A DNA stretch of 54,255 nt from Gymnopus androsaceus JB14 (GCA_009733575.1 ML769661.1:34984-89238), one strand, 5' to 3'; positions 32,601 through 43,474 are shown, counted from the stretch's first letter. The notes: generated from the sequence alone by a model not told the origin. Program-made: numbers and translations.

Positions 32601-34409
32601 CCAATTCCCTCTTTGGTGTCATATTCGAATTTGAAGGAAGGAAAGAGATCAATGTCAACGTATACTTCTTCCTCCTCTTCATCATTAAGAGTAAGAGGTG
32701 GCGGATTGTTGACTCTGATGTTTTGCACTATGCAGCTTTGATTGCTCGGCAATGAGAGAGCTAATTTGAATTTATCAGCAATTTCGGAAAAATCAAAAAC
32801 AAGATTCCCATGCTTAGCAGGAATTTCGATTGCTGCCCATGATGACTCTGGTACTTCCTCAATCATGGATGAGGATGCCACTTCACTGTTCTTTGGCCTA
32901 TCTCTCCAGTTTCCATTTGACTTCTTCTTCTGCTTCTCTTTATGAGATTCCGTCTCCTTGGCCCCGTTGGCCTGATTGCGTTTCTCCAATGAACATTGAT
33001 TTCCGAAATGTCCTTTACCTCCGCAGTTGTAACAAACGGAGTCTTGGTGACTCGTCAATCCTCCACAGCCTCTGCCTCTGCCTTGGGAATTTCCCCTAAA
33101 GGAATTTCCATGGCCTCGGAAACCTCCTCTTCCCCTGTTACCAGTGTAGTTTGCCGATTCCTTCTTGTGATCATGTTGCATTTGGTGTACCATTGATTCA
33201 GCACAAATGGTAGAGATGAGCTCCACAGGACTGAGCTTCTTGTCTGTTTTAGCGGAGAAAACAGCCAATGCGTTTATCATGGCTTTGAAGGTGTCGGGGA
33301 CAGAGGACATAATGGTATTGACAAATATATTGTTATTGATATCGATTCCTCTAGTTGTGAGGTTGTCGCGGATGTTGATCATGTTGTCCAAATGTTTATT
33401 GACCTTGGATGGGTCTGTGCATCACATAGTGTGGAGTTGCCTTCGTAAAAATGATTCAGTGAGAGCGTTTCTAGGATCATAATCAGCAAGTAAATTTTCC
33501 CACAACTGCTTTGTGTTGTTGTAGTGCCTATACCTGCGGAATATTCCATCCAATAACCTGCCAATGATTGCATTTAGCAAATCACTATCCTTGAGCAAGA
33601 TCAGGTTGCAGATTCCATTCAAAATAACGCTGATAGCCGATAGATCTGGCTGTGAATTCCACTTGTGTTTTCCACGTATCCCAGTTTGATCCGTCTGACT
33701 TTAAGGTTGTAACCTTATCAAAGGCTTTCATTGCTTTAGACATTTTGTTGTCATTGTTGGAATCAGAAATTAAAGTGCCTGGTGATCCAGGATCTGATGG
33801 CGATGGGGATCTGTGTGGAGAGGGTGGTTCTGTATTTGAATATGGAAATTGGGGTGCAGTGCCCTGTGGAGATGGTTGTGGAGGTGTAGGTGGGGTTGAT
33901 TCACATTTTGGTGCAGGTGATTGGGATGGAGTAGGAGTATGCTGTTGGGAGGATGATGCTATAGGCTGAGCAGCTGGTGCTTCAGTATCCTCTTCATTGT
34001 TGTCATTGTCTTTGTCATTGGCAATGTGTCATAGGTAACTTCTGATAATTTTCTCCTGTTCTTTTGCAATGGGTTTCGCAAAATTTGCTAATTTACCTGT
34101 CCAAGGTAGGTCATATCGATTTAGGCAATGTTGTTTATTGCACTGGCTCCACTTTCCAGTAGTTCGGTTTTTGTACCTGTTGACTAATTCATTGATGTTG
34201 AAGATGTGTGGGTGTCCTTTACAAGGAACAGTGTCATCTGTGGGAGGTAATGGTGCTTGTCTCTGCTGTGGTGTTACAGCTTTGCTACTCAATGAGCTAG
34301 CTTGTTCCGATGCAATGGAATGTTGTCAAGCTACTGGTGGTGGTGCTTGTTCTGATGACTTTATCTCTTGTCAAGTTCGTAGTGGTGGAGGATTTGGCCT
34401 GGGTGGCAT
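29655..34409 (-). pseudogene. Copia gag-pol, inactive
   Basis: Read on the minus strand. Gag begins at 34409 (MPPRPNPPP), with KVTTLKSDGSNWDTWKTQVE near 33700 and the zinc knuckle CYNCGGKGHFGNQC near 33040. Protease: FDSGCSTHM (near 32550). Zinc-binding pre-integrase and integrase: about 32180-31600 (HCILGHLNY, CRACMLGKASRYP, HMDVWG, and the D-GGE block at 31756). Reverse transcriptase: 31000-30200 (SKWVYQTKKDE, HQMDVKSAYLYG). RNase H: 29950-29655 (STTEAKYIAL, SDNQSAIAL). Reading is broken by many TGA stops, including 31754-31756, and by frameshifts; the YVDD-type catalytic motif reads HVDN. The longest open part is 31754-33391. It is a complete but dead element of ordinary copia order. Confidence 0.9.
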
Positions 34410-34450
34410 GAACAAGAGTTACAGCATACAATGCATCAATGGTTAAGGCC

Positions 34451-34463
34451 GGGGCCCATAACC
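34451..34463 (-). promoter_or_regulatory. Copia primer-binding site matching initiator tRNA-Met anticodon region
   Basis: Directly next to the 5' LTR, the minus strand reads GGTTATGGGCCCC. This is complementary to GGGCCCATAACC, which spans the CAU anticodon arm of eukaryotic initiator tRNA-Met as I recall it, and not to a tRNA 3' end. Copia-type elements are known to prime from such an internally cut half tRNA. A second case is at 46716-46728. Confidence 0.7.
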
Positions 34464-34682
34464 TATCAGAGTTATAATCCTAAATAGGAAGTAGCATCAG
34501 TAAGTCCACACAGGACTTAGTAGTAGCGATCACACAGATCGATGGGGGACAATGGTGTTATTACAGGGTATAGTACCTAAGCTTATATACAGTCCTAAGT
34601 ACAAATGATATATCAGGCAGGTGGCTACTGCGTGAATACTTGTGGCTACTGTCCATACAGTAAAGTGGGTACTACAAGAGAG

Positions 34683-35914
34683 TAAAGATGGACACGAGTC
34701 CGGATCTGGGTTGACCCGGATCCGCCAGACAGGTACCTGTGGCTTGAAAAGGCTGACCTGTGACCGGGTCCGGATCCGTGGGAAACAGGTCAACCGGGAT
34801 CCGGATCCGCAACAGGTATACCTGCAGGTACCTGTGAGTAACTTAATTACTAGTAAGTAAGTACTAATATATCCAATAATATATGTATATACTAGTAGTA
34901 AGTACTTGATAGTAGGTGAGTAAGTACTAATACATACTAATAAGTAATTGGTAAGTAAGTACCAATATTTACTTGTAATTAAGACTGTAGCTAAGTACTA
35001 ACTAAGTACCAACAGTAAGTATAAGTAGGTATTGTTATTTTAACAGTGAGCACTGAGTACATCAGAAAAAACTGTTTTGGGCCCAGGAGGATCTAAGGTC
35101 ACCTAGTCCTCTTAGGCAACCTGAGGCATCCTAGTTGGCCCAGGAAAAAGGGTAAAACTTTGGACACCTCAGGTATCCTAGTCATCCTAGGTGTCCTGGG
35201 AGAGCCTGGGATGTCCTGGGGCATCCTGGGGCATCCTGAGGCATCCTAGGATAAAAGTTCCATCCCAGGATGCCTCAGGATGCCCCAGGATGCCTCAGGC
35301 TGCCCCAGGACATCCCAGGATCTCCTAGGACACCTAGGATGACTAGGATACCTGAGGTGTCCAAAGTTTTACCCTTTTTCCTGGGCCAACTAGGATGCCT
35401 CAGGTTGCCTAAGAGGACTAGGTGAACTAAGATCCTCCTGGGCCCAAAACAGTTTTTGCTGATGTACTAGTAAGTAAGTAGCAACTTGTAAGTAAACACC
35501 AATACAAACACATACTAGTGCTTAGTACTTACTGATACTTACTTGTAAGCAATTACCAATACTTAGTAGCTAGGTAGTGTAGTTTAGTAAGTTCAAGTAT
35601 CAGTACTTACTGGTATTTTTGGACTAGATAGTGGTAGATATTGATAGCAATACTAGTACTAATATTAATACCTAGTACTAATAAGTAAAAATAGTAGAGT
35701 ACTTACTACATAGTGTTATTCAGTATCAGAAATTTTGCAGGTGCCGGATCCACAGGTACCTGCAGGTCATTGATAATATCCCAAAGGATGACCTGTGACC
35801 TGTGCCGGATCCGTGGGAAACAGGTACCGGGATCTGCAGGTCAAATACCTGCGGGTATTCCCACGGGTATACCTGCAGGTACCTGTTCCGGATCCGGACT
35901 CGTGTCCATCATTA
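34683..35914. mobile_element. hAT-type MITE with CAAGAGAG target duplication
   Basis: Ends TAAAGATGGACACGAGTCC and, inverted, TAATGATGGACACGAGTCC lie between perfect CAAGAGAG copies (34675-34682 and 35915-35922). Near the ends it is rich in CCGGATCC, CAGGTACCTG and related small palindromes; further in it has GTAAGTAC-type AT-rich arrays. A palindromic element is nested at 35060-35464. It has no transposase. Confidence 0.92.
35060..35464. mobile_element. 405-bp near-perfect palindromic element with TA flanks
   Basis: Ends CATCAGAAAAAACTG and, inverted, CATCAGCAAAAACTG are flanked by TA. The two halves are complementary over almost the whole length (GGGCCCAGGAGGATC, AGGCAACCTGAGGCATCC and so on, with the turn near 35260). 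CCTGGGGCATCCTG units repeat near the centre. There is no gene. It belongs to a group sharing CATCAGCAAAACCTG-type ends with 38664-38689 and 48857-49590. Confidence 0.85.
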
Positions 35915-36259
35915 CAAGAGAGCAAGTGGATACAGCAAGAGACTGAGTGGAGTCTGTGAGACAATAACAGTGGTGTGCATGGGATGGTGATACAAACAAG
36001 TGGAGACTACGAGAAAGCATTCCATGTATAGTTTGATAAGATATATTTACCTTTGATATTCCAACAAATCTAAGCAGTGGAGAGAGGATAAATTAGGCTA
36101 GACTACTGGAGAGTAAGGGCAAGGTAAGGGTAGCAAGCTGGAGTCGCAATGCAAAATGGAGGTGCACGTGGGGCTGAAGTAAAGCAGCGTGATTACTTTT
36201 TGGGGGTACCAGTCACAATGAACTTTTTCCCCGAGGCGCCTCCGGTTTTGCAGATAGCT

Positions 36260-36611
36260 GTAATCCAGAGTCGGTGCCCATAACCACTAAGCCACACAGA
36301 TTTTATTAGTTACATGTCAATAACATTATATACATATTCAAACATAGCTGAATTAAGTTATATATTGAATATTTGCTTAAGTAATGAATACCTCACATGC
36401 TCGTGCTAACAAGCATGTGATGTCGATGAATATTTGCGAATATTCATGAATAATGTATCAGGAATATTTGTGACATCAAATTGGCTATTTATACTTGAGT
36501 AAGTACTCATGTAACAAATATATTCGTCACTTGTGACTAATTATGCGTGAGTAACAAATGGCTAAATACTCATGAATACTCATGAATATTCGCTATTTGT
36601 GCCCATCTCTA
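36260..36611 (-). mobile_element. Truncated copy of the 10515-11240 MITE
   Basis: In reverse orientation it matches the left half of that MITE from TAGAGATGGGCACAAATAGC to the tRNA-like sequence, where similarity stops just after CGACTCTGGATTA. A related AT-rich scrap (tttgtcctcaaatactc) follows at 36645-36662. Confidence 0.75.
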
Positions 36612-37236
36612 TACCTGAGTAACAAATATGCATGAATATGGATATTTGTCCTCAAATACTCAAATGTAGTCATTGAAAGAATTACATTGACAAACTAGTA
36701 TAAATTAACCTATAAACCTACATTTTTTAAGTATATCTATGCATAACTCAAATCAGTGAGGTAGTGGAGTTTCAAAATTCAAGGTAAATTGGTCGCCACT
36801 AGATTTATTCATTCATCTTCTTTTGACCAGTGTTCAAGTTATCAGATGGAATCATATTGCACTGTACTCTACTCATCCGGCCATTTACTTAACTTATTAT
36901 TTCAAAATTCAGGTGCAGGACCCAGGTTGCAGTCAAGACTCAATTGACAATGAGAATGGACACATGGAACCTTGAAGGCAAGCAAGTTGAAAAGCAGCTA
37001 ATCTCAAAGTGATTATTGATTTTTGATTGACTTCCTTATTTTTAAATAAATGTGGAGAAGGGCAGGGGGCATGAATTAAATACTGTAGAAGAAGCATATG
37101 TGTTCAAATATGTGCCCAGGAACTTTGGATTTTGATACATGTTACAGGCAGTGGTAGGATGTTAAAGCAAAACCTAAGCTTCGTAGCCCATGAATGTGCT
37201 GAACTTTAAGTTGTCCAGCTTGTCATATGAGCAGGA
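36612..37236. other. Intergenic stretch
   Basis: AT-rich sequence with no open frame or repeat of note, beyond the scrap of MITE-like sequence near 36650. Confidence 0.4.
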
Positions 37237-38538
37237 TCAATTACTAGCATGGACATGTCTTCCAGGTGAGGTGTTTTCCATTTGGACTATAATAACAAGA
37301 GCAGCTGGATTGATGGCCTATCAGGGAAAACAGAAAAAATCCTGATTGGTGTTTAACTTGTAATACTGAATGGAGTTATACTTACAGCACTGATGGTATA
37401 GAAACCGGAAAAAAGCAGTGTAATATTATCAATGGGTGAGAACCCTGCTGCACGAGTATCCAGTGCTTGAATTATAGCATTAGATATCTTTGATACAATC
37501 AGCTCTACCATTCAAGTATGAAAATTGCAAAATCACAGACCTGAATCACACCAAGAATTGCACCAGACTCAACAAATAGTAGAAGAATCGCTTCTAGTGG
37601 TGTTTTATTGCTATACAATATTGGCTGGATTAATTGGTGATGTTTCCTAAGAATCACGTATTGAGTGAGTAGAAAGTGCTTAGGTTAGTGAATCGAACTG
37701 CCCAGACCATGCCCGGTAAGCTATCAGGAGTGTTGCAACCACGTTAACCATCAAATTCAGTAAAATACTGAGCCAATCCAAGGTTACAGTAGTAGTGGCT
37801 GGATTGAAACATAGGCTAGTGTCAACAATGGCATCAGCAATGTTGATACCTAGTCTTGTCAGTATATATGCCAAAGAATTATAGCAAAAGAAATCACCTA
37901 TGTCCAGCAGTAGGATGAGTAGCAGTACCCATTTTACAAACCCATGTCCCCCCTGGATCTCCCAAGCCCTCCAAATCATAGCTGTATCAGCCATCAATAA
38001 CTAAGTGTGGGATAATTTAACGGTTAAAAATCAAAAACCAAATTTAAGCAGAATTTACAATAAGAACACCAGCCCAAGTCTGTAAAATGCTAGGCATAAG
38101 TGATTTTGAATCTGCAGCAATTTCTTGTGCCACAATTCCTCCTGGAAGTGAAACCACCAGCTCAGAATTCACAAGCAACAAGTCGGTTACAATATTTGCG
38201 CTGCTGTACAAAGTAACCAGGCCAAGTCCCACCATAAGGAATGCAATGAAAGCCTTTCGTGCTCTCCCATTAATTTCCTTTCGTCTGCAAGGTTATTGTC
38301 AATATGTTAGTGCAGGAATATCAAATTACAATTGGAGTGCTCACAGAAAAATATATATGCTGATGATAAAAGCCAATATGTAAACACCTACAGATTATTA
38401 ATACATCCCAAGTAAGTAATCAAAGTAACCACGTGTATGATGCCTACCATTTAGCGCACACAGAAATATCAGTGCTGAAATATTTTCCAAAAATTCCGCC
38501 CCAACAAGTGTAATTTTCTGAGCCTCTTCTGGTGTCAT
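37237..38538 (-). CDS. Multi-span membrane protein of basidiomycete seven-span type
   Basis: Six exons join into one 299-residue frame: 38462-38538, 38059-38284, 37708-38000, 37541-37646, 37386-37502 and 37237-37317. The start at 38538 (MTPEEAQKITLVGAEF) is preferred over 38637 because it resembles the family's N-terminus. Hydrophobic spans are clear in exons 2 (FIAFLMVGLGLVTLYSS), 3 (FVKWVLLLILLLDIGDFF; ILLNLMVNVVATLLIAYRAW), 4 (ILLLFVESGAILG) and 6 (INPAALVIIV). The pattern ADTAMIWRAW ... LIAYRAW-KHHQ ... VESG ... INPAA is that of a large basidiomycete family of receptor-like membrane proteins of unknown ligand. Donor sites GTGTGC, GTCTGG and GTCTGT are weak and one intron is only 38 nt, so the gene may be slightly damaged or the borders slightly off. 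Confidence 0.65.
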
Positions 38539-38663
38539 GATAGAAATGGTAGAAAGGATAACCAGTGATGACTCTGAGGAGTAAATAAGTATAATCAATC
38601 TTCTCCGGGACAGGCTCAACTTATATGACTGCTCCATTGCGGTGCATTTCCATGGCTAGGCGA

Positions 38664-38689
38664 CATCAGCAATACAGGTTTTGCTGATG
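38664..38689. repeat. 26-bp remnant made of two CATCAGCAA ends
   Basis: CATCAGCAATACAGG joined to TTTTGCTGATG reads like both ends of the CATCAGCAAAACCTG group with the interior gone. GA lies on both sides. From here to about 39290 I see no gene. Confidence 0.5.
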
Positions 38690-39509
38690 GATATGTAGCA
38701 GTATGGGTATTACCATATCATTATCATCTCAGTTGTTGCATCTATGACCCTTTAATCTGATAATTGCTTAGTGATTGATATATACCGTACCACCGCCTGT
38801 GCAAGATGTGGTGTGTTCAGCCTACGCCAAATGACAAACCAGGGATCCAGAGTACTTAACAATTATTGAGACACGGATCATCCCAAAACTAATGGAGGAG
38901 CTTCAGGTGCTGTAATTGAGCAAGGAATTTTTGGCCTTACCGGCCTCCGAACTCCGGAGGACTCATAACAGAAGATATTGTATTATTTATTCTTCCCAAC
39001 TTTGCTTTGACTTCTTCATAACTCCTAACTGCGAAACCATGTATATTATGGCAGATGCTGGGTAGGAGGTACAGCTCCATGGTTATTGCTATGGTGGCTG
39101 TAAATCAAATTCCGTACCTTGCAATTTATATTTTATAGGAAGGATGAGAAAGAATCATTCATTTGGCTGGAGACTCAAGAGATGATGGTTGAAGGATCAC
39201 CAATAAAATTCCATCTTCTTCCAGGAATCCAAGTTGTATATTCATTATAGCAGTAGCATAGTTTTCTTTTTTGTCAAGAAAGATAGTACATATAATGATG
39301 ATATATACGGTGCCTAATACAGCTTATCTCCTAGCTAAAGCCCAACTGCCAATGGGACAAGTGCTTCAAGCTGCAAATTGCAGTTTTACTCCCTCACCAG
39401 GGACCGCGGGTCCTTGCTATCATTCCAAAAACATAAAACCCACAGAGGTCTTGTCTCGTCTCAACTGTCCGGAATCATTCAGAAATCTGCCAGTTTTTGG
39501 AACATATCA

Positions 39510-39717
39510 TTGACCCTGTTCATCAGAAATTTGATGTTTGAGTTGTCTTGGGAAACAGGATCGACCAAGCTATCCTATGTTCCATCCAGCACCCTGTTTA
39601 TTTGACAAGATCATTGATCCTGTTCATCAGAAATCTGAGGTTTGAATTGTCTTGGGAAACAGGATCGACCAAGCTATCCTATGTTATATCCAGCACCTTG
39701 TTTATTTGACAAGATCA
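39510..39717. repeat. 104-bp tandem duplication
   Basis: Units 39510-39613 and 39614-39717 are nearly identical (GTCTTGGGAAACAGGATCG in both). A third, more diverged copy is at about 40150-40275, within a wider block in which 39296-39560 resembles 40012-40210 (GAGGTCTCGTCTCATCTCAAC). No function is visible; the block may be two old copies of one repeat lying upstream of the small secreted protein gene. Confidence 0.75.
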
Positions 39718-40535
39718 TCATCTATGAAAAATGCAGTATGCGATTTCAAATTCGCGGCGTCAGATGAATCTCCATACTTCTCAATTCACACCACCATTCA
39801 TTTCCCTAGAAACTAGAATGATCACCAGAAAATCACCGGTTCTTTTGAAACGGATTCCATCTTCAACTTTTTCGGGCGTTGCACATTCACCATTGTGTGA
39901 AGCGAAGCACCAGTGCGAACAAATTTGTTCAGGAACGCTGTCATAATTCTGCTTGATACAAGATATGACAGCGATTGTATAGGTTCCCTTAGTTGGTGCT
40001 CGTAGAAGCATATGATGATAATATATAAGGTGCCTGCAGTGATATCGCAGTTGCTACTCACTGCCCAGGGAGAGTCTTTGATATTGTTCAAAAAAAATTA
40101 CTGAGGTCTCGTCTCATCTCAACTGCTCAGTGATCTACCATCTTTTGGAATATATCGTGATTCTGTTCATCAGAACTTCGATGTTTGAGTCGTCTTGGGA
40201 AACAGGACCCACCGTATTGTCCATATCGTGTTCTGTTCAGAAACCTGCTTGTCTGACAAGGACTCCATCTAAGAAACATGCAGTATACAATTTGGAAACT
40301 AGTAAAGTCACAGCTGTAAATCATTTAAAAGGTTTCTCGATTGTAGATCTAAAACTCATCTTCGTATTATATCCTTTTCATCTTTCTCATATCGGCTGGT
40401 ACGTACTCTACGCGTTCTACGGCTCTCAATACAATTTTCGAGCTGACACGTTATTTCTACACCCTCAGTGCCATCATATCCTAATTTCTACAATCGGTCT
40501 TATATCTTCCACCCATAATCACAATCAATCCAAAT

Positions 40536-40801
40536 ATGCGTTTCTGCATCACAATAGTGGCCTTGCTCTTCACCGTTATTGCATCTCCGATTGCAAGGGT
40601 GTAGGTCCAAAATCTGCTTTCTTTGTTGTTTCCTCACATGGCTCATTCTAAGTTTGAACTTCTTGCAGTGATCACGATCGATTGGAATTAGAAGCGGTTG
40701 AAGAGAACCCAAGTCAAAGGGATATCATTCCTTTCGTCAATACTGAAAAAACCAATAGGCCCCCGGTTCCAGGAGCCGTGAGGCCCAGGATCTTTGTTTA
40801 G
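40536..40801 (+). CDS. Small secreted protein, two exons
   Basis: Exon 1 (40536-40600) encodes MRFCITIVALLFTVIASP, a short positive start, a hydrophobic core and a small-residue cleavage zone, which is a typical signal peptide. The intron 40601-40668 (68 nt) has GTAGGT, a TTCTAAG branch and TTGCAG. Exon 2 (40669-40801) joins in phase to DHDRLELEAVEENPSQRDII and ends with TAG, giving 65 residues. There is A at -3 of the start. The mature peptide (about 45 residues) has no cysteine. It does not resemble a known enzyme; small secreted proteins like this are common in mushrooms and some act on hosts or neighbours, but nothing here shows that. It is easily missed because each exon is short. Confidence 0.6.
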
Positions 40802-41306
40802 TTAGAGTAGGAATTTCGAAATATCGGTTTAACCCTTAAATCAAGTGAACAATGCAGATCCATGATTCGCACAAAGGCACGCAAAATATGTTAGATCATA
40901 CAGATTTGGCTGTGTATGTACATAGTTTGAGGGTCCTTATTGGACAAAAATCAAATAAGAGTTATTATTAAAAAAATAAATCTTTAGGATGTGATCACTG
41001 TCAATAGTTATAGTTTAAGTCATGATCACAATCAAAAATCAAAGTTTGCACAGGTCCATAACTTTCTTTTTGACCATGATCACACTCCAAATAAGTCCAT
41101 CAAATGCATGTCATGATCATCATTGTGATTATTATTATGAATGTTTCACTCATAAGTCAGAACTACTAGCTTGATTTCAAAAGTTTAAGCCAACATATTG
41201 AAACACTTGTAACTCATTATAAAAGTTTTTGTCCATCCATTTTTTTTGTACATGTGACCATTATGTTGGTAAAATTGTGATTTCCTTTTTCGTGATTTCT
41301 TGCAAC

Positions 41307-41930
41307 ATGACACTCATCACTCCATGGAAAGCATTTGCATTAATCCTTGTACTTTTGACTTGCTTTACCAATTCATCACGACCAGCATCTGATCTCCATG
41401 TTCAAACTATATGCACAGCTTACAGGGAGCTAGGGGATCGGGTTACACAGGCTCTTAGAGTCCAGGCAGGAAATCTTTCTCAAATCAATAGACAGCAAGC
41501 ATCTGCACATGAATTTTTGAGTTCTGTTACCCAGGTGTGTATGGAATCACCTACATATCAGCTCCCATCTAATTCCAGTTTTAATAGCATGAAAATCTAT
41601 TTGAACCAGAGGAATATAGTATTATTGATACTGGTGTTCAGTCCATGCTTGTAGCACTTGCAGATGCAGCTACACATTCAGAAGATATTGTGGAGCATGC
41701 TCCAATCTCTGTGGCTGAGACCATCCATACTGGAAGACATGGATGACCTAGAAAATATATTGATCCCACCATCTTGGAAGCAAGTCTGCAATATCGTGAT
41801 CCAACACATCTTGCTCCTGTTCCTCTTGGACTGTACGTTGAAGGACTCTGGAAATGGCCTAGCAGAGCTATGTCCACCAGTCTATGTTACCTATGAAGAT
41901 CCCGATGATGAGTTAGATTTGTGCTAGGTA
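41307..41930 (+). pseudogene. Possible integrase-type transposase fragment
   Basis: A first block starts at MTLITPWKAF (41307) and runs through ASDLHVQTICTAYRELGDRVT. A second, in another frame, reads ADAATHSEDIVEHAPISVAE and then GRHG-stop-PRKYIDPTILEASLQYRDPTH (about 41670-41810). GRPRK-IDPTILEA-like residues resemble the N-terminal part of basidiomycete proteins with an rve/integrase core, but the core itself is absent. The stop in the middle is a TGA where GRPRK would need Arg. The assignment is tentative. Confidence 0.35.
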
Positions 41931-42154
41931 TGAAAACCAAACAACAATCACCCCAATCAGATTCAATCCGAAAGGTTTAATTTAATGCAAGGAAGGAGGT
42001 TGTCAAAGGTTCCCTCGACTACTAGTTGATTCATAGAGAAAAAGCACTTGACAGTGGCACAGGCAGTGCAAATGAACAAGGTTTGTATTTGGAGGAAGGT
42101 TGTGAAAAGTCAACTAACGTACAATGACATGTTGAACTAATTGAGGGGGAAAAG

Positions 42155-42270
42155 CAAACACCAAAGCACGGGTCAAGTACACTGACTCAACAAACAAGTT
42201 TGCGTATCCACACAAACACCAAGGCATGGGTCAAGTATGCCAACTCAACAAACAACTTCACGTATCCGAG
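42155..42270. repeat. 58-bp tandem repeat, two copies
   Basis: Units 42155-42212 and 42213-42270 both contain CAAACACCAA, GGGTCAAGTA and CTCAACAAACAA, and end in GTATCC. Confidence 0.8.
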
Positions 42271-42764
42271 GTGAAACACCCAGAGTTTGGGCATATCATA
42301 AACTTTGCATTGCATTGTGATCATGCTGTGAGCTTAATTTGATTGTGATCACAACGCAAAATCTAAAAATGTGGTGTGATCATGCCGCAAAATCCTAGAA
42401 TAAAATGTGATCATGCCGGTAACTTCATATTTATTGGGATCAAAACTCTATTTGATTTTTGTCCAATAAGGCTGCCCATATACATGACCCCGAGTGCATA
42501 TCCACCACGCATGATTATACATGATCACGTCCTTTTTTCTTGTTCATTTATTTGTTTATACACTAGAATATACGCATACCAAAATTTATAAATTAAATGT
42601 ACCTGTTTATCTGGGTTCCCATACATCTGATTATATGCTCATCATATGCAATACTTTTGTGATAACATTGCGAGAGTGTTAGATCAACTTTCTCCAAGTA
42701 AAACCATGTATGCAATAGCCAGAAAAAATAAATGAATATGTGCCATGTAAATCAATGAATTTGG

Positions 42765-43426
42765 TAATAAGTACACCAATTTTTTGGCAAGATCTCAAGA
42801 CAGTAATTCTTGACAACTTCACTTCTAGAGATGGTATAAGGGAGCTATAGTGAGCCTGAACTGATAATGGTAACAAGTCTAACAAGTGTGGAAGTACTGG
42901 GACCAACAGAGCCATGGTATTGAATAGGGATATCAGCTCTAAGTAGTCCTTAGGAAGCCATAGTCCAGTAACAAAGAGTTCCACTGACACATCAACATCA
43001 TCACTCACCTAAAAGAGGCACTATGCCCACATAAATTCTCAAAGTCAAGGATACTCTCTTAGATAAGTAACTCAGGAATTTGTGAGAAAGGGATATGGAC
43101 TTTGTGAAACAGGACAGAACCAATTCAAGTGGGCTAATGCAAATATTGTTATGATAATTGAGGCTCCCTCATGGCTTGTTACTGGGAAGCACTCTCAACT
43201 TTGTTGATGCCAAGAAATGGCTGACAGCAAGCTGACAGTGTATGCTGGAGAAATGCAAAACATGAAGAAGATGCCCAATGAAGCCAAAGGAGTATACATA
43301 GGCCTTTGAAGTGACATGCACCATGATTCAGAAGGGATGGGTGTCTGCTGAAAAACCTAGGATGACATGTAAGATAGGAGAAGTACATGGAAAAAAAATA
43401 ATGCTGAACATTAATTGGTGTTTTCC
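42765..43426 (+). repeat. Diverged third copy of the 25350-25993 LTR
   Basis: It starts TAATAAGTACACCAATTTTTTGG and ends TTAATTGGTGTTTTCC. The middle shares GATGGTATAAGGGAGCTATAG and ACTTTGTGAAACAGGACAGA with the other copies. It is more diverged, so older. No internal region lies beside it; it looks like a solo LTR. Confidence 0.75.
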
Positions 43427-43474
43427 TACACAGATATACTCTGTAGATATATATAAAGTGATATGCATCTGGAA

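Larger units (their letters stand above)
34464..36066 (-). repeat. Copia 5' LTR with nested insertions
   Basis: On the minus strand it begins TGTTGGAATATC (36066) and ends next to the primer site. Without the 34683-35914 insertion and its duplication it is about 363 bp. TATATAAGC near 34584-34592 is a good TATA box in minus orientation. Confidence 0.85.
28823..36071 (-). mobile_element. Ty1/copia retrotransposon with AATCT target duplication
   Basis: The 5-bp AATCT at 28823-28827 and 36067-36071 flank an element read on the minus strand. The 5' LTR is at 34464-36066, the primer site at 34451-34463, gag-pol at 29655-34409 and a shortened 3' LTR at 28828-29655. LTR copies share TTATAATCCTAAATAGGAAG and the following ~100 bp. 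Two later insertions lie in the LTRs (28937-29638 and 34683-35914). Confidence 0.9.
40921..42486 (+). mobile_element. TIR element carrying a transposase-like fragment
   Basis: CCTTATTGGACAAAAATCAA at 40935-40954 and its complement at about 42452-42471 make inverted ends of roughly 40 bp when less perfect flanks are included. Between them lie the coding fragment 41307-41930, repeated TGTGATCATG units at both sides (41000-41150, 42320-42415), and a tandem 58-bp repeat (42155-42270). A DNA transposon with a damaged gene is the simplest reading; no clean target duplication was found. Confidence 0.45.

Noticed and set aside
42765..43426. A complete LTR element starting here
   Set aside because: No primer site, gag or pol follows or precedes the LTR in matching orientation.
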